Origin: Kryptolebias marmoratus
Taxonomy: Eukaryota > Chordata > Actinopteri > Cyprinodontiformes > Rivulidae
NCBI RefSeq assembly: GCF_001649575.2
Contig: NC_051434.1
Coordinates: 11,130,761 to 11,194,760 of the forward strand
DNA: 64,000 bases
Direction of reading: 5' to 3'
Shown here: positions 51,307-61,644 of the stretch, one piece after another
How positions within the stretch are numbered: position 1 is the first letter of the stretch
Layout of the letters: each line of letters opens with the position of its first letter
Translations under genes and position numbers: made by a program
The notes under the pieces: generated by a model
Seen by the model: only the letters and a program-made list of their open reading frames with translations
What the model was told of the DNA's origin: nothing
The model's database searches: none

Positions 51307-54300
51307 CTGCAAAACAGAGAGACAGGAAGGCGTTATGTCATGTTGATGAGATTACATTAAAACCATCAGAGCTTAGATCCTGCTTACGTTGCAAGAAGAT
51401 GCTGTTGAACTTGTTCAGAAATATAATGTTTCATTTGATTTTACTTATTTTATGATTCTTTCTTTAATACTAACTGAATAGTTTTTCTAGGTTGAGATAA
51501 TAGCGGTTTATATTCATCTATTTCTGGCTTTGATAGTTTTTTTTGAGCAGCTTTTTAACAGTTAAAATAAGAAAATTTAAACTCAGATTTGTGAATATTG
51601 TAAGAGGTCATACTGCATTCAAGGTTAGAGTTCTTGTATTTGTTACCTGTCCATCGGTAAACTGGTTGAACTGCTGCTGTCCTTGTTGCACCTCGGTCTG
51701 TGTGATCTGAAAACATTACAGTCTATTACTAAAACGGTATTGAGCGTCACCACCCATCACATGTGCTGTCCTCTTGACAACATGTGCAGATTTGTTGCGT
51801 GCACATTTAGTTATTACCTGCTGAGTGTTTGCAAGAGTCTGAATTTGTCCCTGGACCACTTGTGCTCCAGAGACGGGCTGAGCTAGTCGGATGTATTGTA
51901 GCTGGCCTGTATTTAGCTGCACCTACAGTGAACCGACACAAGGGGGAGACAGAGTTTAGTTTAGAGCAAAGGTCATTCAGACACAGAGGACACAGCCATT
52001 TTCCCACCCTGGACAACAGGCCTCTTCACTTTCTGTTCATTCTACTAAACAGTTATGGGTGAAGGATTTACACCATCAAACAGAGATAACATCAGTCACC
52101 TTCTCTTTTTTTAACTTTGCCTTGACTGTCTTTTTCTGTCCTTGGTTTTGTCTCCCCTAACGCCCGTGCTCTGTTCTTTCCCGTCTGACCCAAGGTCTTA
52201 CCGGGATCTGCTGAATCTCTCCCGTGTTGGTGATGATCTGCTGCATGACCTGCATGGTCTGGCCCTGGGCTTGCGCCGTTTGAGCTTGACCCTGGGCCGC
52301 CGCAGCCTGGACAATCTGCACTTGCTGGCCTTCACCCACCTGCATGGCGACAGGCGCACTCTTACAGAGAGAAAAGAGGGGAGGAGAAAGGCATCACACA
52401 AACATTAGCACTGGCAGGACATCGCTGAAGCTTCTGGAATATAGGTTTAACATCAATGCAAAGTTTAGACATCTTTATTTTAAAATTTTAAACAAAAGAT
52501 TATGAGGCAGGCACAAAAGACATGACTTCATGGGTTTCATGTCCTCCGTTTCTCTTCTGTCTGTCACATTATCTGAAAAAGGTCATCTGATCTCATTCAG
52601 CAGTCACCCCTAGAGACCTCAGTCATTTGAGCAGCGCAGGGTTTGCAGGTGGCAGTCACCTACAGGGCTGCGGCGCCAGGTTGTGGTCTTTAAGCGTGTG
52701 GTTAGTGAGCATATAAAAAGGCATGTGTGTTTACCGTGATGGGTGTGCCTTGTGATTGCACTTGCACTTGCTGTAACTGCTGCATGGTGGCACCTTGCAA
52801 CATCTGATGGCCGACAGAATAGGATGAGAAAATGAGAGAAAGACACACACAGTGAGAGAGGGCCAGCGGTTGCAACAACTCAACACACAAACGTAAGCAT
52901 GACTGGCGTGATTGGCAAGCTGTAAGCCTCAGAATGAAAAACAATGGCATCGAGCAACAGCAAACATTCAGGGGCATGTTTAGGAAATAAATTTCAAATT
53001 TAAAAAAAAATAATTAACAATAAATCAAGGGAATGATCTAAAAGCATCATACGGAAGCTTAAAGAAAACTGTAAAAAACAATCAATTGAGTCTGAAAATG
53101 TGTAAAACTAGAGATACGCAGATTAATTTTTGGTGTCTTGTAAAGACCTGACCCCTTCATTTGAACTTTTCTTTCAGTGAACAACAAACTGCATCAAATA
53201 AAGTCATTTTGTAATGAACATTTACAGATCGCTACGTGTTAGAAATAAAATATTGGCTATAAGTTGCCCTGCATATTTCCTGCAAAGCGACACCATTTTC
53301 AGGGCCTCCTTTCATTTAAAATCCAAGGCTAAAGCACTCCTGAGTCTGAACAGAGATAACTACTGAAAAGAATTTACATTATAAACCCTAATCATTAGTT
53401 GTTGCCTAACTAATAGCTTTAAGGAGATTGTCAGAATGTTAGAGCTATCGCCTGCTTTAGTATCGTGCATTCTGGGTTCAGATGATGTCTGTCGATTTTA
53501 AAACAACAGAAAATGGCTGGTCATCCTGCGTCAGGAACTTGTGAAAAATGTACAAGTAAAGACTTTACTTTCTTGCCTCTGTAATGAAAGATCTCAGCAG
53601 AGATGTGGACGTCCTCTGCCCTGTTAGCCTTAAAAGTTGCTACTTTAGTTAGCTTCTTCAAACAGGCACTGTGATGTTGTTTTCAGTGATAAGTTTGTGG
53701 TTCTAAATATTGTAATTTTGCTTCGACGTAGCTTCTTGAAGCCTTACAGATAATGCAAAACGAGCTTTCGGGTTTTCCAACCTCTACAGAAAAACGGCTG
53801 GATACGATGTCAATATTATTGTGCATGATGTTACTTGTAAGGCAAAAATAAAAGAACAAGCTTGTTTGAGCGTGATCCACAGGTGAAAATCACTGGATTC
53901 CAGTCACCAACAGGATGATTATATTTCTCTTACTACAATGTCTGTATATGCTATGGTTTTATTTAAAGAAGCTCCAGAAGACCAAACTGCAGTTTTACAA
54001 ATACTAGTACATGTCGTTTACCTTTGAGAAAAAAAAAAAACAGACAAATACAAACATGCACAAAAATGCTAATGAAACCAGATATTGCCTCATCTAGCTG
54101 CTCTAGAATTACCTGCTAATCCCAAATTACAAAACCCAAACATAATATGTGATTCAGTTAAGGACAATTTAATCTGTTCTCACTTGTATGCCTAAAGAAT
54201 AGATCTAATATATTCTAAATACACTAAAAAAGAATTGTGGAGAGAACATACTAGACTATATATAACCTTTACTTTTAACATAAAATGAGGAAAAATGTAT

Positions 54301-57300
54301 TCGAAATAAATGATGCAATAACAGAGAGTGCTGAAACCTCCCAGATGCCATAGAATTCCCAAAGTTGAACAACAATTACACAAAACAAAGACCTTTTGAG
54401 GGATTTAATTAGAAACAAATTAGTTCACCTTTTAATGCGCTACCCAGTAAATTAGTCAAAGATGGAATCAACACAGGGGTTTGTGTCAAATTGTGCTGTA
54501 AAAAGAGTGAATCACAAGAGGCACAAAAAAGTACAATAGCGCAGCTCAGAGCAGCCCTGCTGAAGCAGCGTGAAGCACTTTAGCAGCACAACTAAAAAAA
54601 AACATGCAGAAACCAAGCTAGAAAGGAGCAGAGAAGTTGTAGGAAATGAATAATTAGAAAAAAGAGACAACTGGATGAAAAGTAATCTCGCTGCTTGGTG
54701 AGGGAAAATGAGTGTGTTTCCATATGAGTGCACAAGAAAAACACAGGCTCGGTTTTTGTGTTTGTTTTTCATGCTGGAATGTAAAGAACCTTAAAGTATT
54801 AACAAACAGGAACAAGTTTAAAGTAAACTTGCTTTTTGCATTGTGTTTAACTTACAAGGCAACACGCATTTCTCTTTATTCAATTTATGAAAACTTGACC
54901 GTATGTATATTGCATGTGTACATTCTGCTACTTTATTTCAGCTAAAGCACTTATATGTTTCATATAAAACATAGACATTATTGAGGACTTTCACGTGCTT
55001 GTCTGCTGTTATATTTGCTGGTGCAAGAGTGACCAGTTCCAAAACTTGAATTAGGATTAAGAATGACCAAGCTGGGAAACATAACTCCATTAAAGAGGCT
55101 TTTGCAGCAGGACACCTTACACCTTGCAGAGTCAAGACAAAATGTTCTATTGAAAGTGCTGTTACAGGGACATGTACATGATCTAAGTCACACAATCCCT
55201 TTATTCAAGCATAAAGCAGGTCTCATTTTGTTCTTTGAATGAGCATCACACTGTGGTTTCATTTTTGCTATTACTTCTTTACATGTTGCCATGCATCCCT
55301 GATTTCGAGACAATTTCATTCCAAGTACCTGTCCCTGCTGTGGCTGTGTGATGATGATCTGTCCGGGTTGGATGGTCGTGGCGGTCTGTGTGCCAGGCTG
55401 CTGACCCTGCTGTGTGCCTTGAACCTGGACGGCTCCGGGCTGCTGGGCCAGGGTGAAGTAGTACTGCACCGGTTCTGCAGGAGCTACTGACTGACGCATC
55501 TCCTCCTGCAGGCGGGACACACATACACACGTACTGAAGGCCTATCAGTCCGCTACATCTCCATAAATTATTTTTTGGAAGTGTAATGGTAGAGGAGAGT
55601 GGGGTTAATAAATAACTGATGGGATGTGGCTGGAGAAGAGTAACGTAATCTGGATGTCAGTCTTGGTGCAAGCACCACGCTCGCTAATAACAAACTGATA
55701 GTCTGGAGGAATACTTGATTGAACATGGTGATAAAGAAGTGCTGACCAACCAAGTTCTTCATACAGTCATATCAATAACAATTTAGGCACATATCTTGTA
55801 TGTGTTTTATCAAACTAATACAAATTCACGTATGGACACCGTCCCCTGAATGTCCTCCCTTTAGCTTAGCAAAAACAAAAAAGCATCAGACTTAGTTTTT
55901 ATTCTGTTTACTCAGCACAGCTCAGCAGGTTAGGTGGCTTGAATCCAGGAATTAAAGTGATCAATTATTAATAAACACTGACCTGCGTGATCCTGTTTTA
56001 TAAGTGACTAATGAGCAAGGCTTCATCTTGATGATGTTTCTCCATCCCCAGAAGAGTAAACACCCCTCTCCCAGCTCCATGACAACACAGCTGAGAGTGT
56101 AGGATGTTTACATGCCTGGAGACAGTCTTCTTGACAACAAATTTAAATATCTTACTCTTCCATCTGGTGTATAAGTTGTTATACAACTTATCAATTCCCT
56201 GAACATCATCGGCTGTTTTTCCTCATAGTTACTGAACTACATCCTGGTAGGAGACAGGTTTATGATATTTGATATTACTAACGTCAGCTCCTCACTGCTA
56301 TAAATTTGTCCCATTTTGGGCTGGTTTGGTCTGAGGCAAAAAGAAGCTGCAAACATCCGACTGAAAGCCCTCTGGCGAACCCCAGCTTCCAGTCAAGGAT
56401 GTTTACAGCACCGTGTTGCCAACAAAGAAAAGAAAACTGACATGGGCTTTAACATGATCAGCTCATTATACCATGATAAAGAGGTGGTTGATCACATTTA
56501 AGATGCATTTCTCTGATCACAAGTGTTTGAATAAATCGTGATCATTAACTATAATTTCTTATTTGCAAGAATTACTTTTCTGAGAAGTTCAAAATGTCTT
56601 TTGAGAAACCATCTGTTTTCCAGTCGCCGTGCAGGTGTTACAGCTACTTCCTACCTGTCGTTTGGGGGGCTTTAGGTCGTCCCGAGGCACGATGTCAATC
56701 AGGAAGTCAAACTGGTCGAACTTTGTTATCGCCATGGCAATGTCATTCCTCTGTAAAAAAATAAAGACACATAGAAGGTCAGAGGATAATTGCACTTAAT
56801 CTATATATATGCAGCAACCTATATATAAACATGCTTTGAGGTCTGAGTTCATCACTCCCAAAATAACTGCATAAGAGCCTGCAGTGGGATAGAAGCACAG
56901 TTTTCATCAGTCAGACAGTTGTTTGCTTTAATAACTGAGTTTAAAGAAGACGGGCCAAGCTAGAAAGGAAATTAATTAACTAACATAAGGTCAAACTCGA
57001 CCATTTATCGTATAAGTAATCCTTACAGGTTCAACAAGTGACTATTTGTTGTGTTTTTCAGTTGTTCTGAGACGTTTGGTGGAAAAAACAACTTTTTTAT
57101 GTCACAATGCTCTTTGGGAAACTGCGACTGGCCTTTCTTTCCAAGCACTGCGACTTATTAATAAAAAAGTGAGTCAGTACGATTAAATGAGAAAATTACA
57201 AGCTGAAAAATACCAACAATATAATCATCATTAGTTCCACCCCAGATAAATTATACACAAATGAAACGACTTCTAGTAAATCAAAGCAAATCAACCACTC

Positions 57301-60094
57301 AGACTCAGTCTGTTTGAGATAAGTAAGGAGGGAAAAAAAAAACAACATGAACTGACATTTTCCTCCTATCATGGGCACATTCTCTACTACTCTTATACCC
57401 CCTCCTATATCCACAGTGGTGTGCAGTCTCTGTGGAATTTTCCACAGGATATTGGCTGTCAGGACCCCCCTATTGTGGCCCTCCCTGTAATACGAGCTAT
57501 TTATAGTACCTTGATTAATATCTGGTAACATCAAGTCACATCTACACTTGCTCTATTGATGAGCGTTGTTATGGTGACCCCATTGGCTTGGCCTCTTCAC
57601 ACAAGGATTCTGCTTATGCATGAGTATATGGAGGACACTGCCTTTTCTCACCTGGGCACCATACAATTGATTAATCAGGTGATGCGTTTCACCTGAATAA
57701 TACCTTATCTTTGGTGTGAACTGTAATTAACATGGACACGATCACAGTAAATTGGGTTTGTGTTTAAAACAGGCTCTGTAAGTTTTAAAAACAAAGATTT
57801 TTGTCCCAAAAAAAAGGATCAAGGATGAAATGAATTACACTGACATTTTTATATCTTTGTGATTGCATCCACATGCATCCATGAACTGATATCTCTTTCA
57901 AGTATGTGAACAGATGAAACATAGTCATTGCATCCAGGTGCAACAAGCTCCAAAGTGATTTTGCCGATGTTTTCTGTTCATTATTTTTGTTTAAACTGGC
58001 ATTTACATACCCTCCTTCCTCTTTTTTTTAATTTGCATCTATCAGGAGTATATGTTTTCACATTTTGGAGCAAATTGTGTCACTATCAACCGTCTGCTTT
58101 GCTTTTAAAAATCTGTGGTGGGAGAACAAACATAACTTTAGAGACAGTCCTTGAGGGATAATTGCTGTGGGGCTTAAAAAAAGATTTTAAAACTTGTCAA
58201 CGGACAGGTTAACTAGTTTCTTTAATTAAAAGGTAAAAATCTAAGGGTACAAACATTTCACACAAGAAAGGATGTGAGCAAAAACAAAAAAAGATCAAGT
58301 CACGCCACTGAGATGTGCACCTGACCTGTAGTGTACGTCTCTTGTTGTCCTCAGTGTGAATCCACGCTCTGAGAGTGAGCTCTGTGATAAAGATCTGAGC
58401 AGCTTTGGCAAACAGGACTGGAGCTTCTGCGCTGATCATCTGTACAGAGGATAGTGTCACACCCGATTAAACACGGCCCTACACAGTAACATGAATCACC
58501 CTGGGTCTAAGTTACAGTCAAATATATCAAATTCACAGGTGCAGAACACTGCCTAATAAATGCTTTGATTCCAGCTTGAGCTTAGCATTTTATGTCCTTT
58601 CCTGTCCAAAACAATTGTCCAAAAAAGACAAACGGATCTTTTAACATTTGTGCTCCAACGTTACAGCTGTAAGCTCTCCCTGACAACACCTCTAATTGCA
58701 TGACGTCAACATGCGTTTCCCTCTACTCAGTAAAACTCCAATGAGCATAAAAATTTAAACATTCGTCCCAAGCAGTATTAGTAGCAAACCGCCCACGTGT
58801 CCTGCTTTTATGCAGTGAAAAACCGACAGAAGGGTCTTTCTCCTAGTTATGTTAGTGATCTCCTGATCTCTTTACTGCTTTAAGCTGCTGCTTAACTAAG
58901 AGGATAGGATAGCACTCCTGACACGACACATTCACAGCACATGTTTCCCAAGGCTTTATGTTGGAGGCCAAACCTGCTTTAATGGGAGGAATATAATCAC
59001 ATCTTTGTGAGGCATGACAAATGTTAGAAGACGAGTATATTTATTTGAACAGATAGTGAGAGCATGTCCACGAAAAACAGGAATAAGTAGAGAATGCAAG
59101 CCAATTATAGTTTATAAATTTAAACGCATATCATAAATTGTTTTAGCTCCTTTTCCAGGACACTGCAAACTAGGGTTTAAGTTAGAAAAGAATTTGAAGT
59201 GAGCTATAGCATACTAAAGCAATGTGAGATACACTTAAAATCTAAAAAACCACAAAACAGCTTAACTTTTCATTTATAACAGCATCAACCTGGAACATAT
59301 TTCAAATATTTCCTGCAACACGTCATGTTTGAAACGACTGAGACAGAAGTCAATGCACCTGTGAGTAGTCACAGAGTCAAACTGGCGAGTATGTGTGAAG
59401 TGAGGGGGTGGCTCCTGCAATACTACATTCTAAAGAAAGGCACTGCTGTCCCTCTGCCGGTTCTGCAACGCTGCCTTCATGTGTGGAAGCACATATTATA
59501 GAGGGACTTGTCTGGTTAGATTGGTTTATGTGGGACCAAAGGGGGCTTAAAACGGAAATTGTGTCAGCAGTCGTATCACAGAACTATAGTGTGAGGGGTT
59601 TAAAATAGTCATTGTGTCAACCACAGATTTATAGGGTACGAGCACAAGAAGCTGCATCGAAAGAAACGGATAGAAAGCTAGACTAGGGGAGAGTAAAATT
59701 GTGTATTTTAAAAATAAGTACTCCAAAAGGCAGTTTTTTTTTTAATAACATACTAACCAAAAACATTTAAATTTCTCTCAAACTGTTTTCCCTGTTACCT
59801 TGACATCCTCATCCAACTTCATGATTTTCTTGATTCGAGCCAGAGGCAGCTCCTGCACACGGAAGTCCTTCTGAAAACCACAGATACGCATTTGGTAATT
59901 GTGAAAAAATGTACACATTTGAATATTAGGCGACCATATGAAATGCTTGACTCTGGCACGTCTGTGCCTTGCGTGTGTAAGCAGGTCTAACATACCATAG
60001 TCAGGTTCCTGATCTCCTCCATGACACGAGGCCAGAAGGACTGCAAGGTTTGCTGGGCATCGGTGGTTCCAGACCCAAATGCATCTGCAGACAT
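51187..60094 (-). CDS. nfyc: nfyc, nuclear transcription factor Y subunit gamma (complete, 10 coding exons, 356 aa)
   Basis: NF-YC pairs with NF-YB through a histone fold; with NF-YA the trimer binds CCAAT boxes in promoters. Ten exons join in phase 0 throughout: residues 1-33, 34-57, 58-95, 96-127 (N-terminus and histone fold), then glutamine-rich activation-domain exons 128-186, 187-209, 210-262, 263-297, 298-317 and 318-356 plus stop. Signature segments are [37 protein letters not shown] and [20 protein letters not shown]. Human NFYC isoforms include one of 335 residues; without the 69-base exon this protein would be 333. The ATG at 60094 has A at -3 and aligns with the human start (MS...[20 protein letters not shown]). 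Two microRNAs sit in the intron after residue 127. Confidence 0.97.
51647..51706 (-). CDS. nfyc: nfyc penultimate coding exon
   Basis: 60 bases, residues 298-317, [20 protein letters not shown]. Acceptor TTTCAG|ATC; donor CAG|GTAACA. N replaces the S of human FSQFTDGQ. Confidence 0.96.
51818..51922 (-). CDS. nfyc: nfyc Q-rich exon with [19 protein letters not shown]
   Basis: 105 bases, residues 263-297, [20 protein letters not shown] then [15 protein letters not shown]; close to the human sequence. Acceptor CTGTAG|GTG; donor CAG|GTAATA. Confidence 0.96.
52202..52360 (-). CDS. nfyc: nfyc Q-rich exon with [12 protein letters not shown]
   Basis: 159 bases, residues 210-262. Begins [20 protein letters not shown], ends [20 protein letters not shown]. 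An Ala/Gln-rich stretch ([16 protein letters not shown]) replaces the corresponding human QPQGQAQQAQSG. Acceptor chosen as CTGTAAG|AGT because the alternative AG two bases on would break the frame. Donor CCG|GTAAGA. Confidence 0.93.
52735..52803 (-). CDS. nfyc: nfyc 69-base Q-rich exon, possibly alternative
   Basis: 23 codons, residues 187-209, [20 protein letters not shown] then PIT. Phase 0 at both ends, so inclusion or skipping keeps the frame. Acceptor CCATCAG|ATG and donor ACG|GTAAAC are both good. I do not recall this segment in the short human isoform, so it is probably a cassette exon. Confidence 0.85.
52804..55328 (-). other. nfyc intron before the 69-base exon
   Basis: AT-rich, about 2.5 kb. 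No named repeat, RNA gene or exon was recognised in it. Confidence 0.6.
55329..55505 (-). CDS. nfyc: nfyc exon, first glutamine-rich exon
   Basis: 177 bases, residues 128-186. Begins [20 protein letters not shown], continues [20 protein letters not shown] and ends [16 protein letters not shown]. Start of the Q-rich transactivation domain. Acceptor CTGCAG|GAG; donor CAG|GTACTT. Confidence 0.96.
56043..56122 (-). ncRNA. mir-30c: mir-30c microRNA precursor in nfyc intron
   Basis: The minus strand at 56090-56112 equals mature miR-30c-5p across all 23 bases (seed GTAAACA, then TCCTACACTCTCAGC). A 15-base loop (56075-56089) separates it from the 3p arm at about 56054-56074 (CTGGGAGAGGGGTGTTTACT), which matches human mir-30c-1-3p nearly base for base. 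Flanking arms pair further (CCAGGCA with the opposing CTGGGGA region). It is in the same orientation as nfyc and is therefore probably processed from nfyc intron transcripts. Confidence 0.95.
56325..56430 (-). ncRNA. mir-30e: mir-30e microRNA precursor in nfyc intron
   Basis: The minus strand at 56386-56407 equals mature miR-30e-5p across all 22 bases (seed GTAAACA, then TCCTTGACTGGAAG). An 18-base loop follows, then the 3p arm at 56346-56367 (CTTTCAGTCGGATGTTTGCA...), one base different from human miR-30e-3p. It lies about 270 bases upstream of mir-30c in transcript direction, the same order as in human NFYC, where the two lie kilobases apart. Confidence 0.95.
56655..56750 (-). CDS. nfyc: nfyc exon, end of histone fold and alphaC
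   Basis: 96 bases, residues 96-127, [20 protein letters not shown] then [13 protein letters not shown] replaces the E of human RDELKPPKRQ. Acceptor TTACAG|AGG; donor CAG|GTAGGA. The downstream intron holds the microRNA pair. Confidence 0.97.
56751..58325 (-). other. nfyc intron between histone-fold exons
   Basis: About 1.6 kb; its middle (57360-57740) looks like a candidate regulatory element and is listed separately. The rest is plain AT-rich intron. Confidence 0.6.
57360..57740. promoter_or_regulatory. Candidate conserved element in nfyc intron
   Basis: Non-repetitive stretch of higher complexity than the surrounding intron. It contains a perfect MEF2-type site CTATTTATAG (57499-57508), a palindrome TGTGGAATTTTCCACA (about 57430-57445), several TTGATTAAT/ATTAATC homeodomain-like motifs and ATGCATGAG. 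Judged by eye; conservation cannot be tested here. Confidence 0.3.
58326..58439 (-). CDS. nfyc: nfyc exon, histone-fold central helix
   Basis: 114 bases, residues 58-95, [20 protein letters not shown] then [18 protein letters not shown]. This is the long central helix and loop that dimerise with NF-YB; it appears unchanged from the mammalian protein. Acceptor GTACAG|ATG; donor CAG|GTCAGG. Confidence 0.97.
58440..59798 (-). other. nfyc intron between histone-fold helix exons
   Basis: About 1.36 kb of AT-rich sequence without any repeat or exon that I recognise. Confidence 0.6.
59799..59870 (-). CDS. nfyc: nfyc exon, histone-fold helix 1
   Basis: 72 bases, residues 34-57, [20 protein letters not shown] then [13 protein letters not shown] is the DNA-contacting helix 1 of the NF-YC histone fold. 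Acceptor TTTCAG|AAG; donor AAG|GTAACA. Confidence 0.97.
59996..60094 (-). CDS. nfyc: nfyc first coding exon
   Basis: 33 codons starting [20 protein letters not shown] and ending [13 protein letters not shown]. Donor ATG|GTATGT. The exon starts a few bases upstream of the ATG at a CAGCAG tandem acceptor (60103-60108), so it carries about 8-11 bases of 5' UTR and the transcript has at least one further upstream noncoding exon. Confidence 0.95.
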
Positions 60095-60749
60095 CTTCTA
60101 TTCTGCTGCGCGGAAAGAGGACACATGACGAGACAGGTTTAAGCAAATAAATTGCTGGAGAACAAACAAAACAAACAAAAGTGATGTCAACATTTATGAC
60201 AGGCCTGAATCTGAATACTTGCTGCCAAGAGCTCATCTTGTGTGTCAGACTACCGTATCCTGTCACAGCCTCTAATTAAAATATGCTGAAATCTAAAGAC
60301 AGCTCCAACAAGCTTATATTCTTGTGCTTTTGAGACGTTGACACGATCAAGAACGCACAACCAGACCAGCTGTGCACTCCTTGATTTCGGCTCTTAACTG
60401 CAGCTTCTCAACAAACACAAGCCTTTTATATGCAATTAAACACAGCAAATGACCTCAGCAGTGAGGATGATGCCAGACTACAGAAATAGGAGATCCAGAA
60501 GCGTTTGTACCCTGCAGAAACAACTTTGTAACAAACGAGCAGATTTTTTAAGGAAACGCACACTTACAAAACAACACAAACAAAAATTGAACTCTTGCAA
60601 ACTTTCTTACATAAAGCCAGTGCCTTAACAAGAGATTTGGTGATTTGAAAAAAAAAGATCCAGGAGGTTACTACGGCATGCCAGGAATCTGGTGGGGGAA
60701 TATTGGTCTGCCTGTCTGAGCATGTAGAGCTTGGAGTATCTTGATCTTT

Positions 60750-60751
<2 letters not shown>

Positions 60752-60784
<33 letters not shown>
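60752..60784. repeat. Microsatellite (CA)16
   Basis: 33 bases of alternating C and A upstream of the first nfyc coding exon. Confidence 0.95.
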
Positions 60785-60789
<5 letters not shown>

Positions 60790-61221
60790 CCTTCTTATCT
60801 TTTTGAAAAGATTTGGCAGAGGAGAAGAAAAAGAAATGTGCATGAAACAAGAGATGACTGTATAAAGCTATTCAGAAGAGATGAGAAGTGATTATGTGTG
60901 TTTTTAAGAGTCGGGCAGTGCCTTGTCCAGTTTGGTATTAATCCACTGCTAAGACAAAGAGCTGAAGGCTTTTACTGTGGGAGGTAAAGAGACAGGCAGG
61001 GGCACAAACAGACTGCTGCACAAACCAGCTAAGTGGGTCAAACAAGACAGAAAAAAGGGACACAATTAGAGAAAGAGTGTTGGGTGAAAGAAAAGTGAGG
61101 CTCCACTTTCCCCTTTCTTTCTTATCTCACTAACAAGCATGAGTGGCTCCACTCCTGGTCCAGCTGACAGACGATTAAAATACAAAAGTAAGACTTTCAA
61201 ACAGCGCGCCCAGTGTCTTAC

Positions 61222-61300
61222 CCACTAGATTTTGTTGCGGCTCTGTTGTGACAAGCCGTTTGGACCGCAGGTCTGCATCAGCTTCTTTGTGCGTGCTGCC
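61222..61300 (-). other. Candidate nfyc 5' noncoding exon
   Basis: Minus-strand sequence ends ...CTAGTGG|GTAAGA, a good splice donor, after GC-containing sequence with several CpGs (GCCGCAACA, CTGCGGTCC, AAACGG). The coding exon's acceptor needs such an upstream partner. The upstream boundary is arbitrary. Inference only. Confidence 0.25.
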
Positions 61301-61502
61301 TAAGTGCAGTTGTGAATATTTCACATTGATAAATCACCGATTCATCCTTAACCCGATTGATTTTTGACAGGAAAGATGAGCTTCTCCGGCAGTTGTAGAA
61401 GTTACTGAATAATACAATAGAAGCACTGCTGCATCCTGCTCTGTCATTCAGTTTTCGACAGACAGTAGCCTAAATCAATAAGACAGAATGGTGGGGGGTG
61501 GG

Positions 61503-61644
61503 NNNNNNNNNNNNNNNNNNNNNNNNNNNNNNNNNNNNNNNNNNNNNNNNNNNNNNNNNNNNNNNNNNNNNNNNNNNNNNNNNNNNNNNNNNNNNNNNNN
61601 NNNNNNNNNNNNNNNNNNNNNNNNNNNNNNNNNNNNNNNNNNNN
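61503..61644. other. Assembly gap (142 N)
   Basis: Run of N flanked on both sides by G-rich sequence (GGTGGGGGGTGGG left; GGGGGGTGGGGGTGGGGGG right). The gap probably sits inside a G-rich tandem tract that could not be sequenced or assembled. Confidence 0.98.

Larger units (their letters stand above)
55506..56654 (-). other. nfyc intron hosting mir-30e and mir-30c
   Basis: Apart from the two hairpins, it contains a short inverted repeat (9-base arms ATAAGTTGT around 56169-56190) and no repeat I can name. Confidence 0.7.

Noticed and set aside
56346..56407. Assignment as mir-30a or mir-30d
   Set aside because: The bases after the seed (TCCTTGACTGG) and the CTTTCAGTCGGATG 3p arm with the NFYC host intron fit mir-30e; mir-30a lies in a different locus.
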